Part shown: positions 1 to 7,138 of the stretch, one piece after another
Layout: each line of letters opens with the position of its first letter
Numbering within the stretch: the stretch's first letter is position 1
Assembly (NCBI GenBank): GCA_009929215.1
Contig: SAAX01000022.1
Span: 1-38,851 of the forward strand
DNA: 38,851 nt
Direction: 5' to 3'
From: Deltaproteobacteria bacterium
GTDB lineage: Bacteria; Desulfobacterota; Desulfovibrionia; Desulfovibrionales; Desulfovibrionaceae
Position numbers and translations under genes: made by a program
The notes under the pieces: generated by a model
Told to the model about the DNA's origin: nothing
The model's database searches: none
What the model saw: only the letters and a program-made list of their open reading frames with translations

Positions 1-757
1 CCCCGGAGAGCAACAATATAAACAATAGATGCGCGCTTGCCGTGAGGCTAACGCCCTTTTGCTGCATATACAGAGGCAGAAAGGCCACAAGACCCGAAAA
101 TGTAACAGTGCGAATGGCAATGATCAGCACCAGTTTACTCAACTCCCTGAAGGCGGGGCGTAGGGCCGCCATCAAGGGTGCAGCATCGTTTTGTGAGCGA
201 GGGGCCGTTTTTTCTGCCTTGATTGCCAACAGAATGGTCACGATCAGACCGGGAATCACAAAATAGGGTGTTACCGCAAGCCCAAAACGCTCCACCAGCG
301 GTATGACAAACAAGGGCGTCAGCGCCCAGCCCAAATTGCCGGAAGCGCCAAAAACTGCCTGATAGAGGCCTTTTTTTGGCCCGCTTGCCGCACTTACCAT
401 GGCCGAGGCCTGAGGATGAAATGCCGCAGCGCCAAGGCCCGAAAGGGCCGCTATCAAAATCAGCATGGCCGAGCTGTGCGTCAGGCCTATACTGCTCAGC
501 AATATCGCCAGCCAGGCCGTTCCCACATAGATCATCCAGTTCTGGTTTTTTCTGTCCACCATGTAGCCAATAATGGGCTGCGAAAGCGAAGATGTGATGG
601 TAAAGGCAGAAATGGCAAACGACACCTCCCCAATGCCAAAGCCCGCCGCAATGAGAAAGGGGGTAAGTATGGGAATAATATTCATGTACCAATCGTTGAG
701 CATATGGGCGAATGATATTGAATAGACAATATCCCGCCGTATTGAAGTAGCACTCAT
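1..757 (-). CDS. MFS transporter, fosmidomycin-resistance (Fsr)-like, 3' end outside window
   Basis: The open frame runs on the minus strand from an ATG at 757 off the left edge of the window, giving the first 252 residues of a polytopic membrane protein. It opens with MSATSIRRDIVYSISFAHML and continues with successive hydrophobic segments. 'SQPIIGYMVDRKNQ' between the second and third segments is the loop motif A of the major facilitator superfamily. The early 'HMLNDWYMNIIPILTPFL' resembles fosmidomycin-resistance-type exporters, which have about 400 residues, so roughly 150 are missing. The start has a GAAGGA Shine-Dalgarno and lies 16 bases after the marR stop, so the two genes are probably one transcript. 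Known for the family: proton-driven drug or metabolite efflux in the inner membrane. Inferred: its expression is controlled by the MarR protein encoded upstream. The substrate cannot be told. Confidence 0.87.
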   Translation of the reverse strand, partial: MSATSIRRDIVYSISFAHMLNDWYMNIIPILTPFLIAAGFGIGEVSFAISAFTITSSLSQPIIGYMVDRKNQNWMIYVGTAWLAILLSSIGLTHSSAMLILIAALSGLGAAAFHPQASAMVSAASGPKKGLYQAVFGASGNLGWALTPLFVIPLVERFGLAVTPYFVIPGLIVTILLAIKAEKTAPRSQNDAAPLMAALRPAFRELSKLVLIIAIRTVTFSGLVAFLPLYMQQKGVSLTASAHLLFILLLSG

Positions 758-773
758 TCCAGATTCCTTCGGA

Positions 774-1247
774 TTAATCCACATCACTGGGTGTTGCGTA
801 GATCTTTTCCAGGCTGCTCTCGACAAGCCCGTTGATGTCCATGAGAAAACGCAAAATCACCGCCTGCTCGTCAGCATCATATTTTTTTACTATATTGATC
901 TTTTCGCCAAATTTTTGGTTGTGAGTGACTTTGTGGGCTTCAAATATATCCTTCCCCCCATCAGCCACCCGAAAATATATATTTTTGTTGTTTTCCGGCT
1001 CCTGATAGCTTTCGATAAGCTGCTTTTGCAGTAATTTTTTGCATATCTTGCTTATGGCTCCACGCGTCATACCCATCTCGTTGGAAACCTTGGTCACATT
1101 GGCGTGATCGAGGATTCCTATCCAGTGGATGCAGTGAACCTCCGTAAGGTTCAGTGGACCATAGAAATCTTCGCTCCCATGGCGAAAGGCATCGGCGTGT
1201 TCGGCGATCTTGATGAGCTCGGCTACAATTCTGTGAGGCTGATCCAT
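774..1247 (-). CDS. MarR-family transcriptional regulator
   Basis: A 157-residue winged-helix regulator. The start chosen is the ATG at 1247, which has a strong AGGAGGGG Shine-Dalgarno five bases upstream; a start ten codons earlier at 1277 would lie inside the inverted repeat described separately. The recognition-helix region reads 'VTKVSNEMGMTRGAISKICK' (about residues 50-70). It is followed by a wing-like stretch 'ESYQEPENNKNIYFRV', as in MarR proteins that bind DNA as dimers and are released by small molecules. The gene directly precedes an MFS exporter, the usual MarR/efflux pair. The operator is probably the long palindrome immediately upstream, which would make the gene autoregulated. 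The family call is secure; the inducer is unknown. Confidence 0.9.
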   Translation of the reverse strand: MDQPHRIVAELIKIAEHADAFRHGSEDFYGPLNLTEVHCIHWIGILDHANVTKVSNEMGMTRGAISKICKKLLQKQLIESYQEPENNKNIYFRVADGGKDIFEAHKVTHNQKFGEKINIVKKYDADEQAVILRFLMDINGLVESSLEKIYATPSDVD

Positions 1248-1256
1248 TGCCCCTCC

Positions 1257-1308
1257 TTTTTGTTGACAAGGAAACAATCGTGCAAAATTGTTTCCTTGTC
1301 AACAAAAA
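1257..1308. promoter_or_regulatory. Long perfect inverted repeat, probable double MarR operator
   Basis: Two 22-base arms (1257-1278 and 1287-1308) are exact reverse complements, separated by 8 bases. Each arm is also an imperfect palindrome, TTGTT-N8-AACAA, a form common among MarR-type sites. It therefore looks like two operators facing each other rather than one site. The left arm touches the marR Shine-Dalgarno. TTGACA occurs in each arm with 17 bases to a GATTGT/AATTGT-like sequence, so a promoter could lie within it. Inference: the site where the adjacent MarR protein represses its own operon. Confidence 0.75.
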
Positions 1309-1320
1309 CTGTCCCGGAAC

Positions 1321-1355
1321 AAAAAAAGGGCGCGCCCGAAACTTCGGATGCGCCC
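1321..1355 (-). terminator. Intrinsic terminator of uvrA
   Basis: On the minus strand the sequence forms a stem from GGGCGC and CCGAA paired with TTCGG and GCGCCC, with a small internal mismatch, followed by a run of seven T. It lies about 50 bases after the uvrA stop and just upstream of the marR operator region. Confidence 0.85.
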
Positions 1356-1405
1356 AAAGCCGCCACGCCAGCGCGTGCAGCCGCAAATCTATTACAAAAA
1401 GACGC

Positions 1406-4360
1406 TTATTTGCGCCGTTTGAGCCTGTCCAGCCGCTCCTGCATGAGAAAACGCCCGGTAACAGAATTGGGGTCTGCCACGATGGCCTCGGGCGTTCCGG
1501 CAGAGACAATCTGCCCGCCGTTTTCGCCGCCGCCCGGCCCCATGTCGAGCACATGGTCAGAAGCCAGAATCATATCGGTATTGTGCTCAATAACCACCAC
1601 GCTGGCCCCACGGTCAACCAGGGCGTGCAACACCTTGATGAGCTTGCCCACCTCGTGCATGTGCAGGCCCGTGGTGGGCTCGTCGAGAATATACATGGTT
1701 CCCGGCAGGGATCGTTTGCCCAGCTCGCGCGATATCTTGATGCGCTGCGCCTCACCGCCAGAAAGGGTTGTGGCGGGTTGCCCCAGCCGCAGGTATTCGA
1801 GCCCCACTTCTTCCAGCACGGCAAGGCGGCGCTCGAGCGAGGGGTAACTTTCAAAAAGCTGACGGGCCTGATGCACGGTAAGATCGAGCACCTCGGCGAT
1901 GTTCAGCCCCTTGTAGCGCACCTCAAGGGTTTCATGGTTGTAGCGTTTGCCCTTGCATACGTCGCAGGTCACGTACACATCGGGCAAAAAGTGCATTTCA
2001 ACCCGAATCTGCCCGTCACCGCCGCATGCCTCGCAGCGGCCCCCGCGCACGTTAAAGCTGAACCGCCCCGGCTTGTAGCCGCGCTTGCGGGCGTCCTGAG
2101 TCATGGCAAAAATATTGCGAATTTCGTCAAAAATCTTGGTGTAGGTGGCCGGGTTTGAACGGGGCGTGCGGCCAATGGGCGTCTGGTCAATGGCCACAAT
2201 GCGTTCTATCGGCGAGGAGCCTTCTTCGTATTCCAGACCGCCGATGGTGCCGGGCTGGTCAACGCGCAGGCCCAGATTCAGGGCCACATGCTTGTAGAGA
2301 GTGTCCACCACCAGCGAGCTTTTGCCAGAGCCGGAAACACCGGTCACGCAGGTCAGCACGTCCAGCGGAATGCGGCAGTCGATGTTTCGCAGGTTGTTGG
2401 TGGTAATGCCGTGCAAGACCAGCGCCCCCTGCCCTTCGCGCCGTTCGTCCGGCAGGGCAATGACATCATCGCCGCGCAGGTAACGGGCCGTGAGCGTGTC
2501 AGCCTGCCCAAGCAGGTCGTCCACCCGGCCCTGAAACATGATTTCGCCACCCTGCGAACCTGAACCGGGGCCAAGCTCGATCACCGTATCTGCCGCGCAA
2601 ATGGTGGCCTCGTCGTGCTCCACCACCAGCACGGTATTGCCGCGCGCCTGCAACGAACGCAGGGTTCCCAGCAGCCGCTCGTTGTCGCGGGGGTGCAGAC
2701 CGATGGAAGGCTCGTCGAGCACATAGGTAACGCCCACAAGACCAGAACCGAGCTGCGAGGCAAGACGGATGCGCTGGGCCTCGCCGCCCGAAAGCGTTGA
2801 CATGGAGCGCCCCAGAGAAAGGTACTCAAGCCCCACATTGCGCATGAATGAAAGACGGTGGGTCAGCTCCTTCATGAGCGGTTCGGCAATAACCACATGC
2901 CGCCCTGTAAACTCCCGCTTTTCCAGCCATTCCAGCGCGCGTTCCACTGAGAGATTGCAAAACTGTGCGATATTGAGGTCATCCACGCGCACTGACAGGG
3001 CATTGGTGTTGAGCCGTGCGCCGTGGCAGTCGGGGCAGTCCATGGTTTGCCGAAAACGCGCCAGAGCCTCGCGCCACGCATCGCCGTATTGCATGCCGCT
3101 TTCAAGCAGGGGTATAACGCCGGGCCAGCGTTTTTCGCTCACGCCCACCTGCCCCTGCGTGCGCAGGGCATCAGAAAAATGCTCGCTCTGATAATCGCCG
3201 CCAGCCCCAAGGGCCACGCTGCCGCCCATCCAGTTGCGGCGCAGGCCCAACGAAGCGCGCGCGGGGCGGCCCTGCTCGTCCTCGCCATAAAACAGGGCAG
3301 AAAGGGCATCTTCCGTAAACTGCTCAAGCGGCGTGGAAAGCTGAAACTTGAAGCGCTTGCCCAAAGCCTTGAGGGCCTCCTCGTAGCGACTGAACATCTT
3401 GTCCGTGGCCCAGGGCAGCAGCGCGCCCGTGTTCAGCGAAAGGCCCATGTTGGGCGCGATGAGGCGCGGCTCAAAATAATCCACCCCGCCAAGGCCCACA
3501 CAACGCGGGCAGGCCCCCTGCGGCCCGTTGAACGAAAAAAGCTGCGGGCTGGGCGCTGGCAGAGAAATGCGGCAGTGCGCGCATACCGATGTGGTGGAAT
3601 GCACGGTGTCGGCCTCCTGCCCGGCGGCGGCTTTGTCCGGCTCGTGCAGCACAAGGCGGCCCTCGCCGTAGCGCAGGGCCAGCTCCACCGAGTCGGCCAA
3701 GCGCCCGCGAATGCCCTCCTTGTTCACCAGGCGGTCAACCACCAGGTCAATGGAGTGCTTCTTGTTCTTGTCCAGCGCTGGCACGTCGTCCAGCGTATAA
3801 AATTCGCCGTTCACGCGCACTCGGGCAAAGCCCTCGGCCTTGAGCTTCTTAAACTTGTCCTGATGCGTGCCTTTTTGCAGCTCTACCAGCGGGGCCATGA
3901 CCATAAACTTGGTGCCCTGCGGCAGGGCCATGATGTCGGCAATAATTTCGTCTGCGGCGCGGGCCTCGATGGGCCGCCCGCACTGCGGGCAGTACATGCG
4001 GCCAAGACGCGCAAAAAAAACGCGCAAAAAGTCGTAAATTTCCGTTACCGTTCCCACTGTGGAACGCGGGTTGCGCGAAACACTCTGCTGTTCAAGCGAT
4101 ATGGCGGGCGAGAGGCCCTCGATCTTTTCCACATCGGGCTTGTCCATCTGGGGCAAAAACTGGCGGGCGTAAGCAGAAAGCGATTCCACATAGCGGCGCT
4201 GCCCCTCGGCATACACAATGTCAAAGGCGAGCGTTGATTTGCCAGAGCCAGAAGGCCCGCAAATCACCACCAGCTCGTCGCGGGGTATGTCCAGACTGAT
4301 GTTTTTGAGATTGTGCTGGCGGGCCTTTTCGATGTGGATGCAATGCTTGCTTGTGTTCAT
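1406..4360 (-). CDS. uvrA: Excinuclease ABC subunit A (UvrA)
   Basis: 984 residues, the usual UvrA length. This is the DNA-damage recognition ATPase of nucleotide excision repair, which loads UvrB on distorted DNA. Features seen: Walker A GPSGSGKST at residues 35-43; the ABC signatures 'LSGGEAQRIRLASQL' and 'LSGGEAQRIKISREL', each followed by a Walker B region (VLDEPSIGLH and ILDEPTTGLH); a second Walker A 'GVSGSGKSSL'; and zinc-finger cysteines CAHC...CPRC and CEAC...CDVC. The start at 4360 (MNTSKHCIHIEKARQHNL) matches where UvrA proteins normally begin. It has no strong Shine-Dalgarno, and the frame is open for 50 more codons upstream to 4510 with ATG codons at 4390 and 4426, so the start is the uncertain part. 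A terminator follows at 1321-1355. It is transcribed alone. Confidence 0.97.
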   Translation of the reverse strand: MNTSKHCIHIEKARQHNLKNISLDIPRDELVVICGPSGSGKSTLAFDIVYAEGQRRYVESLSAYARQFLPQMDKPDVEKIEGLSPAISLEQQSVSRNPRSTVGTVTEIYDFLRVFFARLGRMYCPQCGRPIEARAADEIIADIMALPQGTKFMVMAPLVELQKGTHQDKFKKLKAEGFARVRVNGEFYTLDDVPALDKNKKHSIDLVVDRLVNKEGIRGRLADSVELALRYGEGRLVLHEPDKAAAGQEADTVHSTTSVCAHCRISLPAPSPQLFSFNGPQGACPRCVGLGGVDYFEPRLIAPNMGLSLNTGALLPWATDKMFSRYEEALKALGKRFKFQLSTPLEQFTEDALSALFYGEDEQGRPARASLGLRRNWMGGSVALGAGGDYQSEHFSDALRTQGQVGVSEKRWPGVIPLLESGMQYGDAWREALARFRQTMDCPDCHGARLNTNALSVRVDDLNIAQFCNLSVERALEWLEKREFTGRHVVIAEPLMKELTHRLSFMRNVGLEYLSLGRSMSTLSGGEAQRIRLASQLGSGLVGVTYVLDEPSIGLHPRDNERLLGTLRSLQARGNTVLVVEHDEATICAADTVIELGPGSGSQGGEIMFQGRVDDLLGQADTLTARYLRGDDVIALPDERREGQGALVLHGITTNNLRNIDCRIPLDVLTCVTGVSGSGKSSLVVDTLYKHVALNLGLRVDQPGTIGGLEYEEGSSPIERIVAIDQTPIGRTPRSNPATYTKIFDEIRNIFAMTQDARKRGYKPGRFSFNVRGGRCEACGGDGQIRVEMHFLPDVYVTCDVCKGKRYNHETLEVRYKGLNIAEVLDLTVHQARQLFESYPSLERRLAVLEEVGLEYLRLGQPATTLSGGEAQRIKISRELGKRSLPGTMYILDEPTTGLHMHEVGKLIKVLHALVDRGASVVVIEHNTDMILASDHVLDMGPGGGENGGQIVSAGTPEAIVADPNSVTGRFLMQERLDRLKRRK

Positions 4361-4503
4361 GAAAGCATATGTAAGCGGCCCAAGGGGCATTGGCAAGGGC
4401 CGCTGCTGCGTATTTTTTGCGGCCATTGAAGGCACGGGATGCCGTGGCGCGGATGCGGCAACGCCTTGCACACTCCAGCTCGCACTGATGGCAAGTCTTT
4501 GCA

Positions 4504-4532
4504 TGGACAAGCGTTGCCGAAAGCGGTATAAA
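4504..4532 (+). promoter_or_regulatory. Candidate sigma-70 promoter for the 4585 gene
   Basis: TGGACA at 4504-4509 and TATAAA at 4527-4532 are 17 bases apart, about 50 bases before the start codon at 4585. Recognised by consensus only. Confidence 0.55.
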
Positions 4533-4584
4533 TTTTTTTACAGCTAACCTGTTCTTTGCAACCCTCTGTCTTGCGGGAGGATGT

Positions 4585-5199
4585 ATGCCGCGCCATATAC
4601 AGATTTTTTTATTGTTTGCCCTGTTGCTTGCCTCACTGCCCTGCCCCTCCGGGGCCGCTGAAAGCGACGTGACCGCACGCAGCATTTTTGCTCTGCTGCC
4701 CGAAAGTATTTTTGAAAACACGCCCGAGGGCCTCAGCCATCAGGACAAACAAAAACTGCTTACGGACGGACATTCGGAATTTTGGGAAGTGGCTGGCGAA
4801 ACCGAAGACGTGATGGTTTTTGCCTCGCTGCCTTTCAGGGATACCGCCGTGGCCCTGCGCCTGCTGCGCCACAGCACCGACGGCTCTGTGCTGGCCGCTT
4901 TTGGCACGCTGGGCGGCTCGGTGTGCACCCTTGAACTGTGGCGAATAGACGCCACGGGGCGCGCGGTGCCCACAGACACGCCACAAGAGCCCGACATAAC
5001 CGCCTTCTTTGCCCCTGGCCGCAAAATGCCGCCCGATGTGCAGGCCACGGTCATGATCTGCCTGGGCCTTGGCGGGCTTAAGGCCCAGCCGCTCTTTTGG
5101 ACAAGCACGGGAATGGCCCATGTACCGGTGGACAACGATGTGAGCTTTCAGTGGAACGGCAAAAGCTTTGAAAAGCTGGTACAGCCTCATACAGATTAG
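4585..5199 (+). CDS. Secreted protein of unknown function
   Basis: 204 residues. I do not recognise the family. Residues 1-24 form a signal peptide: MPRH, a hydrophobic core 'IFLLFALLLASLPC', then a cleavage region near 'PSGAAES'. The protein is therefore expected in the periplasm. The mature part is a single compact domain with alternating hydrophobic strands (for example 'VMVFASLPFRDTAVALRLLR' and 'VCTLELWRID') and no catalytic motif that I can name. A strict lipobox is not evident, although a cysteine lies at residue 20. The ATG at 4585 is chosen because GGGAGG lies at 4575-4580; another ATG at 4581 is out of frame. It has its own candidate promoter and a strong terminator, so it looks monocistronic, divergent from uvrA. 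Confidence 0.8.
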   Translation: MPRHIQIFLLFALLLASLPCPSGAAESDVTARSIFALLPESIFENTPEGLSHQDKQKLLTDGHSEFWEVAGETEDVMVFASLPFRDTAVALRLLRHSTDGSVLAAFGTLGGSVCTLELWRIDATGRAVPTDTPQEPDITAFFAPGRKMPPDVQATVMICLGLGGLKAQPLFWTSTGMAHVPVDNDVSFQWNGKSFEKLVQPHTD

Positions 5200-5243
5200 C
5201 CGCTGTACATAAAAATTAAGGGTTGGGGTCCCGAAAGGGAAAA

Positions 5244-5289
5244 GCCCGTTGCAGCAGAAGTGTATTCTGCTGCAACGGGCTTTGTTTTT
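5244..5289 (+). terminator. Strong intrinsic terminator after the 4585 gene
   Basis: A perfect 16-base-pair stem (5244-5259 with 5265-5280), a five-base loop and then TTTGTTTTT. It sits 45 bases after the stop codon. Confidence 0.93.
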
Positions 5290-5366
5290 GTACAAAAACC
5301 GTGTGTGGAGGCAATGGCTAATTTGTTATTTTCTTTCCTTACGGCGTCAGAAAGCAAAAGAATAAG

Positions 5367-6254
5367 TTAGCTCCGCCTGCCCGCAAGGCTGAACAGTACC
5401 AGCGCTCCCATGATAACCGCCCCGCCAACAAAGGTGGAGGCCTCGGGCAGCCCGCCCCGCACCGCAAAATCGAGCAGCATGGACAAAAATGGCGTAAGAA
5501 ACATGTAGTTGGTCACAAGGCTGGTGCGCGGAGTTACGGCAAGGGCCCGTGCCCAGCACAAATAGGCCACGGCACTGGGGAAAATACCGAGAAACAGCAG
5601 CAGCCACAGGGCATGGGCGGGCGCTGCCCGCAGTTCGACCACCGTTTGCGGCAGGCAATAGAGCAAAAACAGCGTGCCCGCAAAAAAGCTCCATGCCGCT
5701 ATCTGCACCGAGCTGTAATGCCGCGATAGCGTGCGCTGCACAATGTTGTACAAGCTGATCAGAACCGCTGCCACCAGCACCCAGCCCATACCCGGCGCAA
5801 GCATAAAGCCGCTGCCGCCGCCATTCATCAGCACCACACCACAAAAGGCCAGGGCCAGGGCCAGCCAGCGCAATACGGGCAGCCGCTCGCCAAAAAACAT
5901 GCGGGCCAGCGCCGCCGTCAGAATGGGGGCTGTTGAAATGACAATACAGTTGGTGGTGGGGTTGAGGCTGATGGAGCCCTCATTGAACGCCAGCAAGTAG
6001 AGCGTAAAACCACTCAGACCAGAGGCGGCAATCAGGGGCAGATGCCGTACGGCGGGCACAAACAGGCTGCCCCGCCCCTTGCCCATGACCGGCAAAATAA
6101 CAAGAAATGCCAGCGACGCCACAGCGCAGCGCACAAGCCCCAGGGGGCCGGGGGTAAAAAATTCCAGCGCTACCTTGGTGTACACATAGGCTGTAGACCA
6201 CAAAACCACAGTCGCAAAGGCATAGACCTGACAGACCAGGGCGGGGTTGTTCAT
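5367..6254 (-). CDS. EamA/DMT-superfamily transporter
   Basis: 295 residues with about ten hydrophobic segments in two repeated halves, the layout of the drug/metabolite transporter superfamily (two EamA domains, roughly residues 10-145 and 155-290). Typical stretches are 'VVLWSTAYVYTKVAL' near the N-terminus, 'ISTAPILTAALARMFFGERL' at the end of the first half, and 'NYMFLTPFLSMLLDFAV' at the matching place in the second half. Known for the family: export or uptake of amino acids, nucleotides or other metabolites across the inner membrane; the substrate cannot be predicted. The start codon at 6254 lacks a clear Shine-Dalgarno and is preceded by a 7-base inverted repeat. The trmH-like gene ends 113 bases upstream on the same strand, so co-transcription is possible. 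Confidence 0.92.
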   Translation of the reverse strand: MNNPALVCQVYAFATVVLWSTAYVYTKVALEFFTPGPLGLVRCAVASLAFLVILPVMGKGRGSLFVPAVRHLPLIAASGLSGFTLYLLAFNEGSISLNPTTNCIVISTAPILTAALARMFFGERLPVLRWLALALAFCGVVLMNGGGSGFMLAPGMGWVLVAAVLISLYNIVQRTLSRHYSSVQIAAWSFFAGTLFLLYCLPQTVVELRAAPAHALWLLLFLGIFPSAVAYLCWARALAVTPRTSLVTNYMFLTPFLSMLLDFAVRGGLPEASTFVGGAVIMGALVLFSLAGRRS

Positions 6255-6255
6255 G

Positions 6256-6276
6256 ACTATTCGGCGGCGGAATAGT
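6256..6276. repeat. Inverted repeat at the EamA ribosome-binding region
   Basis: ACTATTC at 6256-6262 and GAATAGT at 6270-6276 are perfect complements around a 7-base GC-rich centre, directly in front of the start codon at 6254. It could be an operator or an mRNA hairpin that hides the translation start. Function inferred only. Confidence 0.45.
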
Positions 6277-6367
6277 TACACGGTGCAAAAGCCAGATGTA
6301 TCGCCCGCAAACGCCGCGCGGGCGGCCCGGGCTTTTGTGGCCCGATATGGGCCAATTCGGGCTGTCG

Positions 6368-6958
6368 CTATTTTTCCAACCACTCCCCAAGACGGGTTTC
6401 AAGGGTTGCTGCATCGTAACGGGGGGTGGCATACATGCCTGCGGCCTCGCGCTGCCGGGCTGCCTCTGCCAGAATAATGGCCGAGGCAACAGACACATTG
6501 AAGCTCTGAATCATGCCGTACATGGGAATGTACACTTCGCCATCGGCGGCAGCCAGCAGTTCCGGCTCCACGCCGCTGTGCTCGTTGCCCATGATAACAG
6601 CCGTGGGACGGGTGAAATCCCAGTCGCGCATGGGGCGCGCTTTTTCGGTAAACGAGGTGGCAAGCACCTGCATGCCCTGACCGCGCAGCTCTGCCATCAT
6701 TTCTTCGCTGGTTTTGTGGCGCACAGTTTCTACCCATTTGCGGGCCGAGGCAGATGTTTTGCGCCCAAGAGCGGGAAATGCCGTGTTGGTGTAATACAGG
6801 TGCACGCGGCTGACGCCGAACGCATCGCACGAACGGTAGATGGCCGAAACATTGTGCGGATCGTGAATATTGGCAAGCACCAGCGTAAGGTCTGGCTGGC
6901 GGTGGCTCAGCACTTCAAGAAAACGGGCCTTGCGCCGCGCCGTGGGTTCTTTTGGCAT
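6368..6958 (-). CDS. trmH: TrmH/SpoU-family RNA 2'-O-methyltransferase
   Basis: 196 residues with the three SPOUT (trefoil-knot) motifs in order. Motif 1 is 'ANIHDPHNVSAIYRSCDAFG', motif 2 is 'AVIMGNEHSGV' and motif 3 is 'IPMYGMIQSFNVSVASAII'. The short length and the 'NIHDPHNVSA' start are most like TrmH, which methylates the 2'-OH of guanosine 18 in the tRNA D-loop using S-adenosylmethionine. A related ribosomal RNA methylase cannot be excluded, so the symbol is tentative. The start at 6958 has an AAGGA Shine-Dalgarno. It is divergent from the antiporter gene at 7139 and may be co-transcribed with the EamA gene downstream. Confidence 0.9.
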   Translation of the reverse strand: MPKEPTARRKARFLEVLSHRQPDLTLVLANIHDPHNVSAIYRSCDAFGVSRVHLYYTNTAFPALGRKTSASARKWVETVRHKTSEEMMAELRGQGMQVLATSFTEKARPMRDWDFTRPTAVIMGNEHSGVEPELLAAADGEVYIPMYGMIQSFNVSVASAIILAEAARQREAAGMYATPRYDAATLETRLGEWLEK

Positions 6959-7138
6959 GGAAAATTCCTTAACCTTGTAATTGATTGCTGCCTTGGTGTG
7001 GCAGAAAATGGCCTTTCAGGCAAGTGCGGCCCCCTGCGGGGCATGGACTGCCAGCACGCCTTGGGTTATGATGAGAGCGTCAGTTCTGGCCAATTTTTCT
7101 TATTGACCTGCAATCCATTCACTTTTTCCAGGAGCAAC

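Noticed and set aside
135..692. 185-codon minus-strand open frame inside the MFS gene
   Set aside because: It is a different frame of the MFS gene and gives a Trp/His/Cys-rich nonsense sequence; the true frame runs from 757 off the window edge with clear membrane segments.
3023..4237. 404-codon plus-strand open frame opposite uvrA
   Set aside because: Antisense to well-conserved uvrA codons, rich in His/Arg/Gln, with no ribosome-binding site. A by-product of GC-rich codon bias.
6296..7138. N-terminal extension of the antiporter frame
   Set aside because: It overlaps trmH in antisense and lacks a start signal. The ATG at 7139 has an AGGAG site and begins a signal-like segment.
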